Assembly: GCF_014196495.1 (NCBI RefSeq)
Contig: NZ_JACIDT010000004.1
Location: 186,001 to 250,000 of the forward strand
Reading direction: 5' to 3'
From: Sphingobium jiangsuense
Lineage (GTDB): Bacteria > Pseudomonadota > Alphaproteobacteria > Sphingomonadales > Sphingomonadaceae
Length of the DNA stretch: 64,000 nucleotides
Of this stretch, positions 1 to 8,402 are shown in pieces. Numbering within the stretch: the first letter of the stretch is position 1; every line of letters starts with the position of its first letter. The position numbers and the translations under genes were made by a program. The notes beneath the pieces were generated by a model that saw nothing but the letters and a program-made list of their open reading frames with translations, was not told the origin of the DNA and made no database searches.

Positions 1-610
1 TGCCGGTGACGCCATCGGGCGCGGCCTTCGCGCGGCGATCGTCCAGCATCGGATAGATCAGCGACTGGAAGGCCAGCGCAACCTCCCCCCTGTCGCGCGC
101 CATCAGCGCCAGCGCCGCCGCCAGCGCGCCGCCCGCGCTGACGCCCTCCACCGCGATGCGCGCGGGATCGATGCCGAGCGCCGCCGCCTCGCGGTGCATC
201 CAGAGCAGCGCGGCGTAGCAATCCTCGACCGGGCCGGGATAGCGGGTTTCGGGCGCCAGCCGGTAGTCGACCGAGACGATGACGATCCCCAGCTCGGCGA
301 CGATGCGGCGGTTGAAGGGCTCGCCATTGTCCGCCGTGCCGCCGACGAAGCCGCCGCCATGGATGAACAGCAGCGCGGGCACGGCGCCCGCACGTGCTTC
401 CGGCTCGTAGACGACCAGCCGCACGTCCGGCGCGCCATTGAGGCCGGGCGCGGAGCGTTCCGTCCGCCGCACGCCGTCATCGGTCGGGCGGACATAGGCG
501 GCCCAGAGCGCGCGCATCGTCTCGCGGTCCTCCGCCAATGTCGCGGCGGCAAAGGGGCGCGTCGGCATCTTTTCCATCAGCGGCAGCAATTCGGGATCGA
601 CCTCGGACAT
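1..610 (-). CDS. alpha/beta hydrolase, lipase/esterase of the HSL family (3' end outside window)
   Basis: The 5' part of a minus-strand gene that runs off the left edge. The protein starts MSEVDPELLPLMEKMP and carries the HGGGF oxyanion-hole motif and, further on, the nucleophile elbow GVSAGG (GxSxG). Together these define the hormone-sensitive-lipase-type esterases (family IV), cytosolic serine hydrolases that cleave carboxylic esters. The catalytic Asp and His would lie in the missing part. The ATG at 608-610 is preceded by a purine-rich AGGAGGGACT stretch, which fixes the start. It is the last visible gene of a minus-strand run behind an SDR and a PQQ dehydrogenase, so it probably removes an ester or lactone in the same pathway (inference). 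About 200 residues are visible. Confidence 0.85.
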   Translation of the reverse strand, partial: MSEVDPELLPLMEKMPTRPFAAATLAEDRETMRALWAAYVRPTDDGVRRTERSAPGLNGAPDVRLVVYEPEARAGAVPALLFIHGGGFVGGTADNGEPFNRRIVAELGIVIVSVDYRLAPETRYPGPVEDCYAALLWMHREAAALGIDPARIAVEGVSAGGALAAALALMARDRGEVALAFQSLIYPMLDDRRAKAAPDGVTG

Positions 611-661
611 AGTCCCTCCTCTCCTCTGTTTCTTCTTCTGGCGGTCGCGGGTATCGCCACC

Positions 662-1414
662 CTAGGGCAGGCCACCGCAGACGGGGACGGTCACCCCGGT
701 AACCATCGACGCGCCCGGCGAGGCCAGGAACAGCACCGCCGCCGCCACTTCCTCCGGCCGGGTCAGCCGGTCGGTGAACTGGTCCCTGCTGGTCACCGCA
801 TGCTTCATCTCCTCGGTGAACCAGGCCTCGACCGTCGGCGTGGAGGTGAGGCCGGGCGCGACGCTGTTGACGCGGATATTGTCCGGCGCATGCGCCTTGG
901 CGGCGAAGCGGGTCAGCTGCACCACGCCCGCCTTGGCTGCCGAATAGGCGGGCGATCCGCTGATCTGCGGGCTGATGCCCGCGGTCGAGGCCATGTTGAC
1001 GATGCAACCGCCGCCCGCCGCCTGCATCACCGGGATCTCATATTTCATCGAAAGCCAGGTGGCCTTGAGGCTGGTCGCCAATATCCAGTCCCATTTCTCC
1101 ACCGTGGTGGAAACGATCGTCGCTCCCACCTCGCCGCGCCCGACATTGTTGAACGCGATGTCCAGCCCGCCCAGCTCGGCGACCGTCCGCTCCACCATGC
1201 GCGAGACCTGCGCCTCTTCGGTCGCGTCCGTCGCGATGAAGATCGCCCGGCCGCCCGCCGCCTCTATCTCCCGCACGACGGCATCGCCATTGGCGGGGTC
1301 GAGATCGGCGATGGCGACCGCCGCGCCCGCCTGCGCGAAGGCGAGGGCCGAGGCGCGGCCGATGCCCGATGCGCCGCCCGTCACCAGCGCCACCTTGCCA
1401 TTGAGATCCGTCAT
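662..1414 (-). CDS. SDR family oxidoreductase
   Basis: A 250-residue classical short-chain dehydrogenase/reductase. The nucleotide-binding motif TGGASGIG is near residue 12, an NNVG variant of NNAG near residue 88, and the catalytic Ser with YSAAK near residues 140-155. The acidic ADLDP after beta-2 suggests NAD(H) rather than NADP(H) (inference). An upstream ATG at 1450 is possible, but the ATG at 1414 gives the normal SDR N-terminus MTDLNGKVALVTGG and sits behind a GGGAGAG stretch. It lies 13 bp downstream of the PQQ dehydrogenase on the same strand, so the two are likely cotranscribed. The substrate is a secondary alcohol or ketone that cannot be named from sequence. Confidence 0.88.
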   Translation of the reverse strand: MTDLNGKVALVTGGASGIGRASALAFAQAGAAVAIADLDPANGDAVVREIEAAGGRAIFIATDATEEAQVSRMVERTVAELGGLDIAFNNVGRGEVGATIVSTTVEKWDWILATSLKATWLSMKYEIPVMQAAGGGCIVNMASTAGISPQISGSPAYSAAKAGVVQLTRFAAKAHAPDNIRVNSVAPGLTSTPTVEAWFTEEMKHAVTSRDQFTDRLTRPEEVAAAVLFLASPGASMVTGVTVPVCGGLP

Positions 1415-1427
1415 GCTCCGCTCTCCC

Positions 1428-3596
1428 TCAATGCCGCAGTTCCTCGTCATGCGGCCCCTCCTTGACGCCCGACGCCGCCTTGCGGGAGGTGCGGACGATA
1501 TAGTGGCGCAGCGCCTCCAGCTCGGCCGGGCTCAGTTCCGCGAAGCCGGGCATGCCCTGCTGGCTCAAAATGCCGTCGTGCAGTACCTGCGCGAACACTT
1601 CGGCCGATTGCGGCACGGCGGATTCGCGCAGGTCCGGCGCCATGCCGCCCGCTTGCAGCGCGACGCCGTGGCAGCTGGTGCAGCGCGAGGCGCTGTAGAG
1701 CTTTTCGCCCTGATCGGCCTTGGCATTGTCGAGGACGAAGCCCGGATGGGTCATGAATTGCTTCTTCGCGGGCGGCGGCGCGGGCGGCAGAGCCGCCTTG
1801 CCGCCGATCGCGAAGGTCAGCACCCGGCGCGGCTGCGTGCGGTAATCCCAGGGCGAGCCGTCGACGATGCCGCGATAGCCGGCGAGGATGGTCACATATT
1901 GCCGACCGTCGACGCTGTAGGTCACCGGCTCGGACGACATGCCGGTCTGCGCGTCGAACGACCACAGGGTCTTGCCGTCGCGCGCGTCATAGGCGACGAA
2001 CCGTCCGTCGGAGCCGCCCATGAACAGCAAATTGCCGCCCGTGCTGATGACGCCACCGCCCGAATTGACCGGAAGCGGCACGCGCCAGGCCGGTTTCTGC
2101 TTCACCGCGTCCCAGGCGAGCAGGAAGGTTTCCCGCTTCGGCAGCGGCTTGGGCGGCTTGGCGAAGCTGATCGCGACATTATAGCCCATGCGGCCCGGCA
2201 CCGGCTTCCAGTTCTTCCGGTCGACGCCCGCATCGGTATAGAAATTGGCGGTATCCTGCGCCGGGATGTAGGTGAGGCCGGTCACCGGGCTGAACGACAT
2301 GGGCTGGACATTGTGGCCGCCCATCGGCCCCGGCATCACCACCGCGCCTTCCGGCCCCGGATAGCGCGCCGCCGGATTTTCCACCGGGCGGCCGGTCTTG
2401 AGGTCGATGTGCGAGGCCCAGTTCACCTTCACGAACTTCTCGGCCGAGACCAGTTTCCCGCTCGCCCGGTCGATGACGTAGAAGAAGCCGTTCTTGGGCG
2501 CATGCAGGATCACGTCGCGCGGCTTGCCGTCGATGGCGAGCGTCGCCAGCTCGATATCCATCGCTGAGTTATAGTCCCAGGTCTCGCCCGGATTGGTCTG
2601 ATAATGCCAGATATAGTCGCCGGTATCGGCGTCGAGCGCGACGATCGAGGCGAGGAAGAGATTGTCGCCGCCGCCGGGGCTGCGCACCTTGGCGTTCCAC
2701 GGCGCGCCGTTGCCGGTGCCGATATAGACGCGGTTATATTTGGGATCATAGGCCATGGCGTTCCACGCAGTGCCGCCGCCGCCATATTTCCACCATTCCC
2801 CGGTCCAGGTCCTGGCGGCCATCTCCATCGCCTTGTTCTCGAACCCCTTTTTCGGGTCGCCGGGCACGATGTGGAAGCGCCAGACCTGCTTGCCGCTCTT
2901 GGCGTCATAGGCCGACACATAGCCGCGCACCGGATTGAAGTCCGCGCCGCCATGGCCGATCATCACCTTGCCCCGGAACACCCAGGGCGCGCCGGTGATG
3001 TAGCGGCCATCGTCCGGCCCCTCGGTCGTCTGCGTCTCCCAGGCGAGCTTGCCGGTCCTCGCGTCCACCGCGATCAGCCTGCCGTCGATCGTCCCGGCAT
3101 AGATGCGCCCGTCATACCAGGCGATGCCGCGGCTGCCCCAAGCCGCGCGCTGCTTGACGCCCGCGACCTTCCACACCTCCGGGTCGTATTTCCACAGCAG
3201 CTTGCCGGTGCGCGCGTCGACCGCGTGAAGGACGCTGTAGCCCTGCGCGAAATAGATCACGCCGTCGACCACGACCGGCGAGGTGTAGAGGCTGCCGGTA
3301 TCGGGCAGGTCGAGATGCCAGACCAGCCCGAGCTGGCCCACAGTGCCGGTGTCGATCTGCCTGAGCGGGCTGAAATGATCGGCGCTGAAGGTGCGGCCGT
3401 AGAGCGGCCAGTTGGTCCCGTCCGCCTCGTCGGCCAGCATTGTGTCGGCCGCCGTCGTGGTCGCGGTTGCCGAGGCCCTTCCCCCGTCGTCGCGCGCGCC
3501 GCCCGAACAGGCGACGAGCAGCGCCGTCGCCATCGTCACGATCGCGGCCCGCAACGCCTTGCCCACAGCCATGCCCGCCTGTTCCCTCATCCTCAT
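1428..3596 (-). CDS. PQQ-dependent quinohemoprotein alcohol dehydrogenase-like protein
   Basis: A 722-residue protein with an eight-bladed PQQ propeller followed by a cytochrome c domain. The propeller repeats show W-docking motifs (DARTGKLLWKYD, DARTGKLAWET, DADTGDYIWHYQTNPGETWDY). The Ca/PQQ-site segments GNGAPWN and WDY are kept. The heme motif CTSCH is at residues 639-643 and the likely axial Met lies in MPGF. The N-terminus has a hydrophobic segment ending in LVAC, a lipobox, so a periplasmic lipoprotein is likely. Family members oxidise alcohols and pass electrons through heme c to the respiratory chain. The vicinal Cys-Cys pair normally found just before the RGVA segment is replaced by Ala-Ala-Trp. 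The ATG at 3596 follows GGAGCAGGA. Confidence 0.92.
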   Translation of the reverse strand: MRMREQAGMAVGKALRAAIVTMATALLVACSGGARDDGGRASATATTTAADTMLADEADGTNWPLYGRTFSADHFSPLRQIDTGTVGQLGLVWHLDLPDTGSLYTSPVVVDGVIYFAQGYSVLHAVDARTGKLLWKYDPEVWKVAGVKQRAAWGSRGIAWYDGRIYAGTIDGRLIAVDARTGKLAWETQTTEGPDDGRYITGAPWVFRGKVMIGHGGADFNPVRGYVSAYDAKSGKQVWRFHIVPGDPKKGFENKAMEMAARTWTGEWWKYGGGGTAWNAMAYDPKYNRVYIGTGNGAPWNAKVRSPGGGDNLFLASIVALDADTGDYIWHYQTNPGETWDYNSAMDIELATLAIDGKPRDVILHAPKNGFFYVIDRASGKLVSAEKFVKVNWASHIDLKTGRPVENPAARYPGPEGAVVMPGPMGGHNVQPMSFSPVTGLTYIPAQDTANFYTDAGVDRKNWKPVPGRMGYNVAISFAKPPKPLPKRETFLLAWDAVKQKPAWRVPLPVNSGGGVISTGGNLLFMGGSDGRFVAYDARDGKTLWSFDAQTGMSSEPVTYSVDGRQYVTILAGYRGIVDGSPWDYRTQPRRVLTFAIGGKAALPPAPPPAKKQFMTHPGFVLDNAKADQGEKLYSASRCTSCHGVALQAGGMAPDLRESAVPQSAEVFAQVLHDGILSQQGMPGFAELSPAELEALRHYIVRTSRKAASGVKEGPHDEELRH

Positions 3597-3652
3597 TCCT
3601 GCTCCACATCATCCGGGGCCGACAGGCGCGGCCCTCCATCGGCGGCCCGGCC

Positions 3653-4627
3653 TTATCGCACCGGCGCTGCCTGCTCCTCGCTCCGCCCGATGGCGATCCC
3701 GCTGGCCGAGACCGTCACCGGCGCATCCAGCAACAGGCCGACCGACCGCGCGAAGGCGGCCGGGTCGGCGATCGAAAAGGCGCCGCTGATCCGCCGCCCG
3801 GCCAGCGCCGGGTCGATCGTCATCGGATCGCTGGAATAGCGCGCCATCTGCGCGACGGCGTCGCCCAGCCGGTCGTTGTCGAAGATCAGCTGGCCCCGCT
3901 GCCACGCGGTCAGCCGCGCCATGTCTGGCCGGTCGCGCAGCGGCGCGGCGCGATCCTTGAGGACGATGCGGTCGCCCGCGCGCAGAAAGGCCTCGTCGCG
4001 GTCGGACCGCACCGCGACCTTGCCCTCGACCAGCAACACGGAGAGTGCGGCGGGCGCATGGTCGATCTCGAACGCGGTGCCGAGCGCGATCACCTCATAA
4101 TCGCCGGCGCGCGCCATGAACGGGCGCGAGCGATCGTGCGCCACCTCGAAATAGGCGCGGCCGCGCTCCAGCGTCAGCTGCCGCGCGCCGCCGGAAAACC
4201 GCACGGCCAGCGCGCTGTCGCCGTCCAGCGTCACCCGCGACCGGTCGGCCAGCGTCAGCTGCCGCCGCTCGCCCGGCCCGGTTTCGTAGCGTACCGCCGC
4301 GTCCGTCTGCATCCAGCCCAGCACCCCGGCCACCGCCGCGACCACCCCCGCCCCCGCGCCGATCGCCACTCTGCGGGTCAATGGGCGGGTCAATGGGCGG
4401 GTCAATGGGCGGGACGTCGGCGGGCTGCGCAGCGGTTCGGGCGCGGGATCGCGCACATAGGCGCCCGCCGCATCCCAGGCGGCCGACAGCTCCTCGAACG
4501 CCGCCCCATGGGCCGCGTCCTCCGCCAGCCAGGCCCGGAACGCCGCCTCGTCGGCCGCCGTCCGCCCTTCATACCGCAGCCGGGCGAGCCAGGCGGCCGC
4601 TTCTGCTCTGACGGAACGGTTGTTCAT
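3653..4627 (-). CDS. FecR family protein (anti-sigma/transmembrane signal transducer)
   Basis: A 324-residue FecR-type regulator. The N-terminal cytoplasmic part (AAAWLARL, FRAWLAEDAAHGAAFEEL) matches the DUF4880 anti-sigma segment. One hydrophobic stretch, about residues 90-112 (VAIGAGAGVVAAVAGVLGWM), should cross the inner membrane. The periplasmic FecR domain follows, with the characteristic LADRSRVTLDGDSALAV and GTAFEI elements. FecR proteins pass a signal from a TonB receptor to an ECF sigma factor. The gene is divergent from the STN-containing receptor at 4932, its likely partner, but no ECF sigma gene is next to it or visible elsewhere in the window. The start at 4627 is chosen over 4663 from family N-termini; neither has a clear ribosome site. 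Confidence 0.88.
   Translation of the reverse strand: MNNRSVRAEAAAWLARLRYEGRTAADEAAFRAWLAEDAAHGAAFEELSAAWDAAGAYVRDPAPEPLRSPPTSRPLTRPLTRPLTRRVAIGAGAGVVAAVAGVLGWMQTDAAVRYETGPGERRQLTLADRSRVTLDGDSALAVRFSGGARQLTLERGRAYFEVAHDRSRPFMARAGDYEVIALGTAFEIDHAPAALSVLLVEGKVAVRSDRDEAFLRAGDRIVLKDRAAPLRDRPDMARLTAWQRGQLIFDNDRLGDAVAQMARYSSDPMTIDPALAGRRISGAFSIADPAAFARSVGLLLDAPVTVSASGIAIGRSEEQAAPVR
4375..4410. repeat. 12-bp tandem repeat inside the FecR-like gene
   Basis: Three perfect head-to-tail copies of GGGTCAATGGGC (4375-4386, 4387-4398, 4399-4410). They encode PLTR three times, just before the transmembrane segment of the FecR-like protein. The unit is a multiple of three, so changes in copy number would shorten or lengthen the linker without breaking the frame. 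Confidence 0.9.
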
Positions 4628-4931
4628 GAGTGACCGAAGAATCCCAAAAGCGAAATTGTGCACATGCTGTATCCATCAGACGGCGGGCAGGCAATTCTCC
4701 TCATCAATCGATTAAAAATAATGTGCGAACAGGTATTCGATCCTTGCGCCCGCCGCGCGAGCGCCTAGCATCGCGCGACAAGCATAAGAGAGAGGCTTTG
4801 CGAGGCTTGCGCGTCCAATCCCGTTTCCAATGAACCTGTTGCGGCGGACGAATCGCGCTGCCGCCGCATTCCGGGGAAGGACCGGCCGGACCGCGCAATC
4901 GTCGCAATATCTGGGGCAGAGGCGAGAGAGC
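4628..4931. promoter_or_regulatory. divergent promoter region between FecR-like gene and TonB receptor
   Basis: About 300 bp without a supported gene. The part at 4690-4745 is AT-rich compared with its surroundings and holds the perfect 8-bp palindrome AATCGATT (4706-4713), which is part of a GATTAA-type site at 4700-4715 also seen in other promoters here. Near 4795-4815 there is a short imperfect direct repeat (GAGGCTT, GAGGCTT). I saw no convincing housekeeping -35/-10 pair. The receptor may be transcribed from an ECF-type promoter (inference). Confidence 0.45.
4700..4715. promoter_or_regulatory. GATTAA-type candidate operator, site A
   Basis: CTCATC-AATC-GATTAA, a partly symmetric site (right half matches the best copy at 11937-11952 exactly, left half 4 of 6). 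It lies in the divergent FecR/TonB-receptor promoter region. One of six similar sites described under findings. Confidence 0.35.
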
Positions 4932-7562
4932 GTGACGAGCAAATGGCGCAACGGCTGCAAGGCTTCGCTGCTGGCGCCCCTCGCCTGCGTCGTGGGGATC
5001 GCCGAGGCGCAGCAGCGCGCGCCCATCTCCATCGCCGCCCAGCCGATGGAGCGCGCCTTGCAGGAACTGGCGCGCAAGAGCGGCGCCGACATCCTCTTTC
5101 CGCCTGCCGCCGTCGCCGGATTGCAGGCGCGCCCGGTGACCGGCGCGCGCAGCGCGGCCGAGGCGGCGCGGATCATGATTCGCGGCGCGCCGCTCGGCAT
5201 CAGCGTCGAGCGGTCGGGCGCGATCGTCATCCGCGCCCGCTCTGCCGCCGCGCCGCGCCCCGCCGCCCGGCCCCGGCCCGCCCCGGCCGCTCCAACAACG
5301 CCAGCCCGGCCGCCGACCATCGCGCCGCCGGAGGAGGAGCTGATCGTCATCGCCCGCAGGCGGGAGGAGCATCTGCTCCGCGCGCCCGTCACCGCGACGA
5401 CCATCGGCTACAGCGAGTTGCAGCGGCGCGGCGCCACGCGGATGGACGATCTCGTCCAGATGGTGCCGCAACTCGTCATCTCGGAAGCCGGGGCCAGCCC
5501 GCAGGGCGGCATCATCCTGATCCGGGGGCTGGGCGTGGGCGAGGCCAATCCGCTCGCCGACCAGGCGGTGTCGTTCAACATCGACGGCGTGCAGGTGTCG
5601 CGCGCCAATATCCGCCGCGTCACCGAGTTCGACATCGCGCAGGTCGAGGTGCTGAAAGGGCCGCAGGCGCTCTATTTCGGCAAGAACAGCCCGGCCGGGA
5701 TCATCGTCGTCCAGACCCGCGATCCCGGCCCCGGCTTCGAGGCGCGGGTTTCCGCCACCCATGAATTCGCGGGCGACGAGAGCAGGCTGGAAGCCGCCGT
5801 CTCCGGCCCGCTGACCCCGGCGCTGGGCGCCCGCCTCGCGCTGTTCGGCTCGCGTCTCGCCGGCTATTTCCGCAACGATTATCCCGAAGGCAGCCTATTC
5901 TCCCCCACCCGGCGGCGGCTGCCCTATAACCGCATGTGGGGCGGGCGGCTGACGCTCAAATATGACGATGGCGGGCCGCTGACCGCACGGCTCAAGCTCG
6001 GCCGCAACGGCGTGCGCATGGCGGGGGGCGAGGCGACGATGCAGGCGGTCGCCTGCCCCTATGGCCGCTCCCAGCTTGCGCCCGCGACGGACGACTGCAC
6101 CGCCAACGGACGGCTGACCCGCCCGGATTCGGGGCCGCTGTTCGAGGCGGCCGAACCGCTCACCGCGCCCGAACCCTATGCCGATCAGGACCAGACGCTC
6201 CTCAGCCTGGATGTCCATCACCGCATCGGCGATGCGCTGTCCCTCACCCTGACCAGCGGCTATTATGTGCTGCGCTCGGAGCATTCGGCGTCCTTCGTGC
6301 TCGCGGAGCCCGCCTTCGCCCGCTCCATCACCGCCGGCTATCAGCGCCTCAAGACCCGCGAGTTCACGCAGGAGGCGCGGCTCAGCACCGATTTCGCCGG
6401 GCCGGTCAACCTGATGGTCGGCGGCTTCTACCAGCACGCCGCGCTCGATCATGTGGCGAGCACGCTCTACAACGGCCTGTCCCCGATGGTGCTCGGTCCC
6501 CGCGAAGCCCATGTGCAGACCGGCAACGCCTGGTCGGGCTTCGCGCAGATCGACTGGGAGCTGCGCTCCGGCCTGGAGCTGTCCGGCGGCGTCCGCCTCT
6601 CGCATGAGCGCAAGCGGATCGACAACTACAATGCGGCGGGCGTGCTGATCCCCACCGTGCGCCCCGCGCGCGGCTGGACCGACCTGTCGCCCGAAGCCAC
6701 GCTGAGCTGGCGACCCGATGAGCGGCTGACGCTCTATGGCGGCTATCGCCGGGGCTTCCTGTCGGGCGGGTTCAACGCGGGCACCGGCGATCCGGCGACG
6801 GACCGGTCCTACGACCAACAGGTGGTGCGCGGGGTCGAGGGCGGAATCAAGGCGGCGCTGCGCGGCGGGCGGCTGAAGCTGATGGCAGCCGCCTATCGCT
6901 ATGTGTCGAACGGATTGCAGGTCACCGCCACCATTCCGCGCGCCGACGGCACCGGCTCCGACCAGAGCGTCGTCAATGCCGGCCGCGCCCGCATCGCCGG
7001 GGCGGAGGTGGAGGCGCATTATGCCGATGGCGGACCGCTGCGGCTCCACGCCGCTATCGCCTATAACGACGCCCATTATGCCCGCTTCGTCGCGCCCTGC
7101 TATGCTGGCCAGTCGATCGCGCAGGGCTGCGCGCTGCTGCCGCGCGCATCGGGCGCGTTCAGCGCGCAGGACCTGTCGGGCCGTCCTCTGTCCCGCGCGC
7201 CGCGCTGGAACGTGCAGGGCGGCGCGGTGCTGGCGCTGCCGGTTGCGCCGCAGCGCAGCCTGTCCCTCTCCGCCGACCTCAGCGTCACCAGCGGCTATTA
7301 TGCGCAGAGCACCAGCAAGCCCGACAGCTGGCAGCCCGCCTATGCGCTGCTGGACCTCGGCCTGCTCTACAGCGACGAGCAGACGGGCTTCTCGCTCCAG
7401 CTGATCGCGCGCAACGTCACCGACCGGTACAGCTTCTACCGCTCGCTGGACCAGGTTTTCACCGGGTCCGGCACCGGCGCCGCCTCAGCGCGCCCGTCGG
7501 ACACGCTTGCGCTGGTCAACCCCGGCAGGCGTGTCCTGCTGCGCCTCTCCCGGCGCCTGTAG
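4932..7562 (+). CDS. TonB-dependent receptor with N-terminal STN signalling domain
   Basis: An 876-residue outer-membrane receptor if started at GTG 4932; an in-frame ATG lies at 4830. The GTG is preferred because it follows GAGGCGAGAGAG and opens directly into a signal peptide (KASLLAPLACVVGIAEA). Next come an STN domain (about residues 25-105: ISIAAQPMERALQELARKSG), a Pro/Ala-rich linker, and the plug with VEVLKGPQALYFGKNSPAG. The beta-barrel ends in LLRLSRRL. STN domains contact FecR-type proteins, and a FecR gene is divergent from this one, so ligand binding here probably drives gene expression as well as uptake. Of the four receptors in the window it is the only one with STN. The ligand is unknown. 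Its last 78 bp overlap the convergent TetR gene. Confidence 0.92.
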   Translation: MTSKWRNGCKASLLAPLACVVGIAEAQQRAPISIAAQPMERALQELARKSGADILFPPAAVAGLQARPVTGARSAAEAARIMIRGAPLGISVERSGAIVIRARSAAAPRPAARPRPAPAAPTTPARPPTIAPPEEELIVIARRREEHLLRAPVTATTIGYSELQRRGATRMDDLVQMVPQLVISEAGASPQGGIILIRGLGVGEANPLADQAVSFNIDGVQVSRANIRRVTEFDIAQVEVLKGPQALYFGKNSPAGIIVVQTRDPGPGFEARVSATHEFAGDESRLEAAVSGPLTPALGARLALFGSRLAGYFRNDYPEGSLFSPTRRRLPYNRMWGGRLTLKYDDGGPLTARLKLGRNGVRMAGGEATMQAVACPYGRSQLAPATDDCTANGRLTRPDSGPLFEAAEPLTAPEPYADQDQTLLSLDVHHRIGDALSLTLTSGYYVLRSEHSASFVLAEPAFARSITAGYQRLKTREFTQEARLSTDFAGPVNLMVGGFYQHAALDHVASTLYNGLSPMVLGPREAHVQTGNAWSGFAQIDWELRSGLELSGGVRLSHERKRIDNYNAAGVLIPTVRPARGWTDLSPEATLSWRPDERLTLYGGYRRGFLSGGFNAGTGDPATDRSYDQQVVRGVEGGIKAALRGGRLKLMAAAYRYVSNGLQVTATIPRADGTGSDQSVVNAGRARIAGAEVEAHYADGGPLRLHAAIAYNDAHYARFVAPCYAGQSIAQGCALLPRASGAFSAQDLSGRPLSRAPRWNVQGGAVLALPVAPQRSLSLSADLSVTSGYYAQSTSKPDSWQPAYALLDLGLLYSDEQTGFSLQLIARNVTDRYSFYRSLDQVFTGSGTGAASARPSDTLALVNPGRRVLLRLSRRL

Positions 7563-8207
7563 TTCCGCCCGTGGTTCCTCGTCCCCCGCTTCAGCGTCGG
7601 AGGCCAGCACGCCGCGCACATAGTTGCGAATCGATGCCGCGAACATCTCCTCGTCCGACGCGCCCAGCGCCGCGCTCGCCTGCGACAGATAGGGCAGGCT
7701 GTCATTGTGCAGGTCGGTGATGCTCGCCTGCCCGTTGATGCGCCGCTGCGCGGTGAACAGGATCGAGCCGAAGGTCAGCTTGTCCGTGCCGTCGAGGATG
7801 ACGAGGTGCAGGCGGGACGGCACGCCGTTCACCGCCAGATAATGCGCCCAATGCTCATAGGCGCCCATCATCATCGACATCGGCATGAATTGCAGCAGCA
7901 GCACGGCGGCCTGCGGATGGCGCAGCACCGATCGCCAGGTCGACAGGCTGATGCCGACGATCTGCTCCACCCAGTCGGGGTCGCGCTCGAACGGCGGCAG
8001 TTCGCCCTCGATCAGCAGCGAGCGCGCGACCTCCGACAGCAGATCCTCCTTGCTGGCGAAATGATGATAGAGGGACGGCGCCTTCACCCCCAGCCGCTGC
8101 GCCACGGCGTTGAGGCCGAAGCCCGCCACGCCATGCTCGTCGATCACCGCCAGCGCGGCCGCGACCGCGGTCTCCCTCGATATCAACGGCTTTGACGGCC
8201 GCGCCAT
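7485..8207 (-). CDS. TetR/AcrR family transcriptional regulator
   Basis: A 240-residue regulator. The N-terminal helix-turn-helix covers about residues 10-55 (SRETAVAAALAVIDEHGVAG, then RLGVKAPSLYHHFASKEDLL, typical of TetR recognition helices). The C-terminal ligand domain has the TetR_C feel (VEQIVGISLSTWRSVLRHP). ATG 8207 follows AAAGGGAGCAGCA. It is divergent from the aldehyde dehydrogenase at 8403, so it most likely represses that gene, itself, or both. Its 3' end overlaps the convergent TonB receptor by 78 bp, and the tail is Arg-rich (QRKRVRRAR), perhaps because it reads through the opposite strand of the receptor's conserved barrel end. Confidence 0.85.
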   Translation of the reverse strand: MARPSKPLISRETAVAAALAVIDEHGVAGFGLNAVAQRLGVKAPSLYHHFASKEDLLSEVARSLLIEGELPPFERDPDWVEQIVGISLSTWRSVLRHPQAAVLLLQFMPMSMMMGAYEHWAHYLAVNGVPSRLHLVILDGTDKLTFGSILFTAQRRINGQASITDLHNDSLPYLSQASAALGASDEEMFAASIRNYVRGVLASDAEAGDEEPRAELQAPGEAQQDTPAGVDQRKRVRRAR

Positions 8208-8402
8208 TGCTGCTCCCTTTCGTGCCACCCGGATGCCCCCTGATAGAAGATAGCGGCGGCAGATGCACGTGGAATGCGCGGCGGGGCGACAGGCGCTCTT
8301 TACGCGGCCCGATAACCTATTTATGTTAGGCAAACAGAATCCGACAATCGACAGCTCTGCGCCGGGAGAAAAATTCCGATCCGGCGCCCAAGGAGGATGA
8401 CC

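Noticed and set aside
4375..4410. CRISPR-like repeat
   Set aside because: The 12-bp units are directly adjacent with no spacers and lie inside a coding sequence.
8316..8330. CCTA-n7-TAGG as TetR operator in the TetR/ALDH promoter
   Set aside because: Arms are only 4 bp and the flanks are not symmetric, so it is too weak to list as a site.
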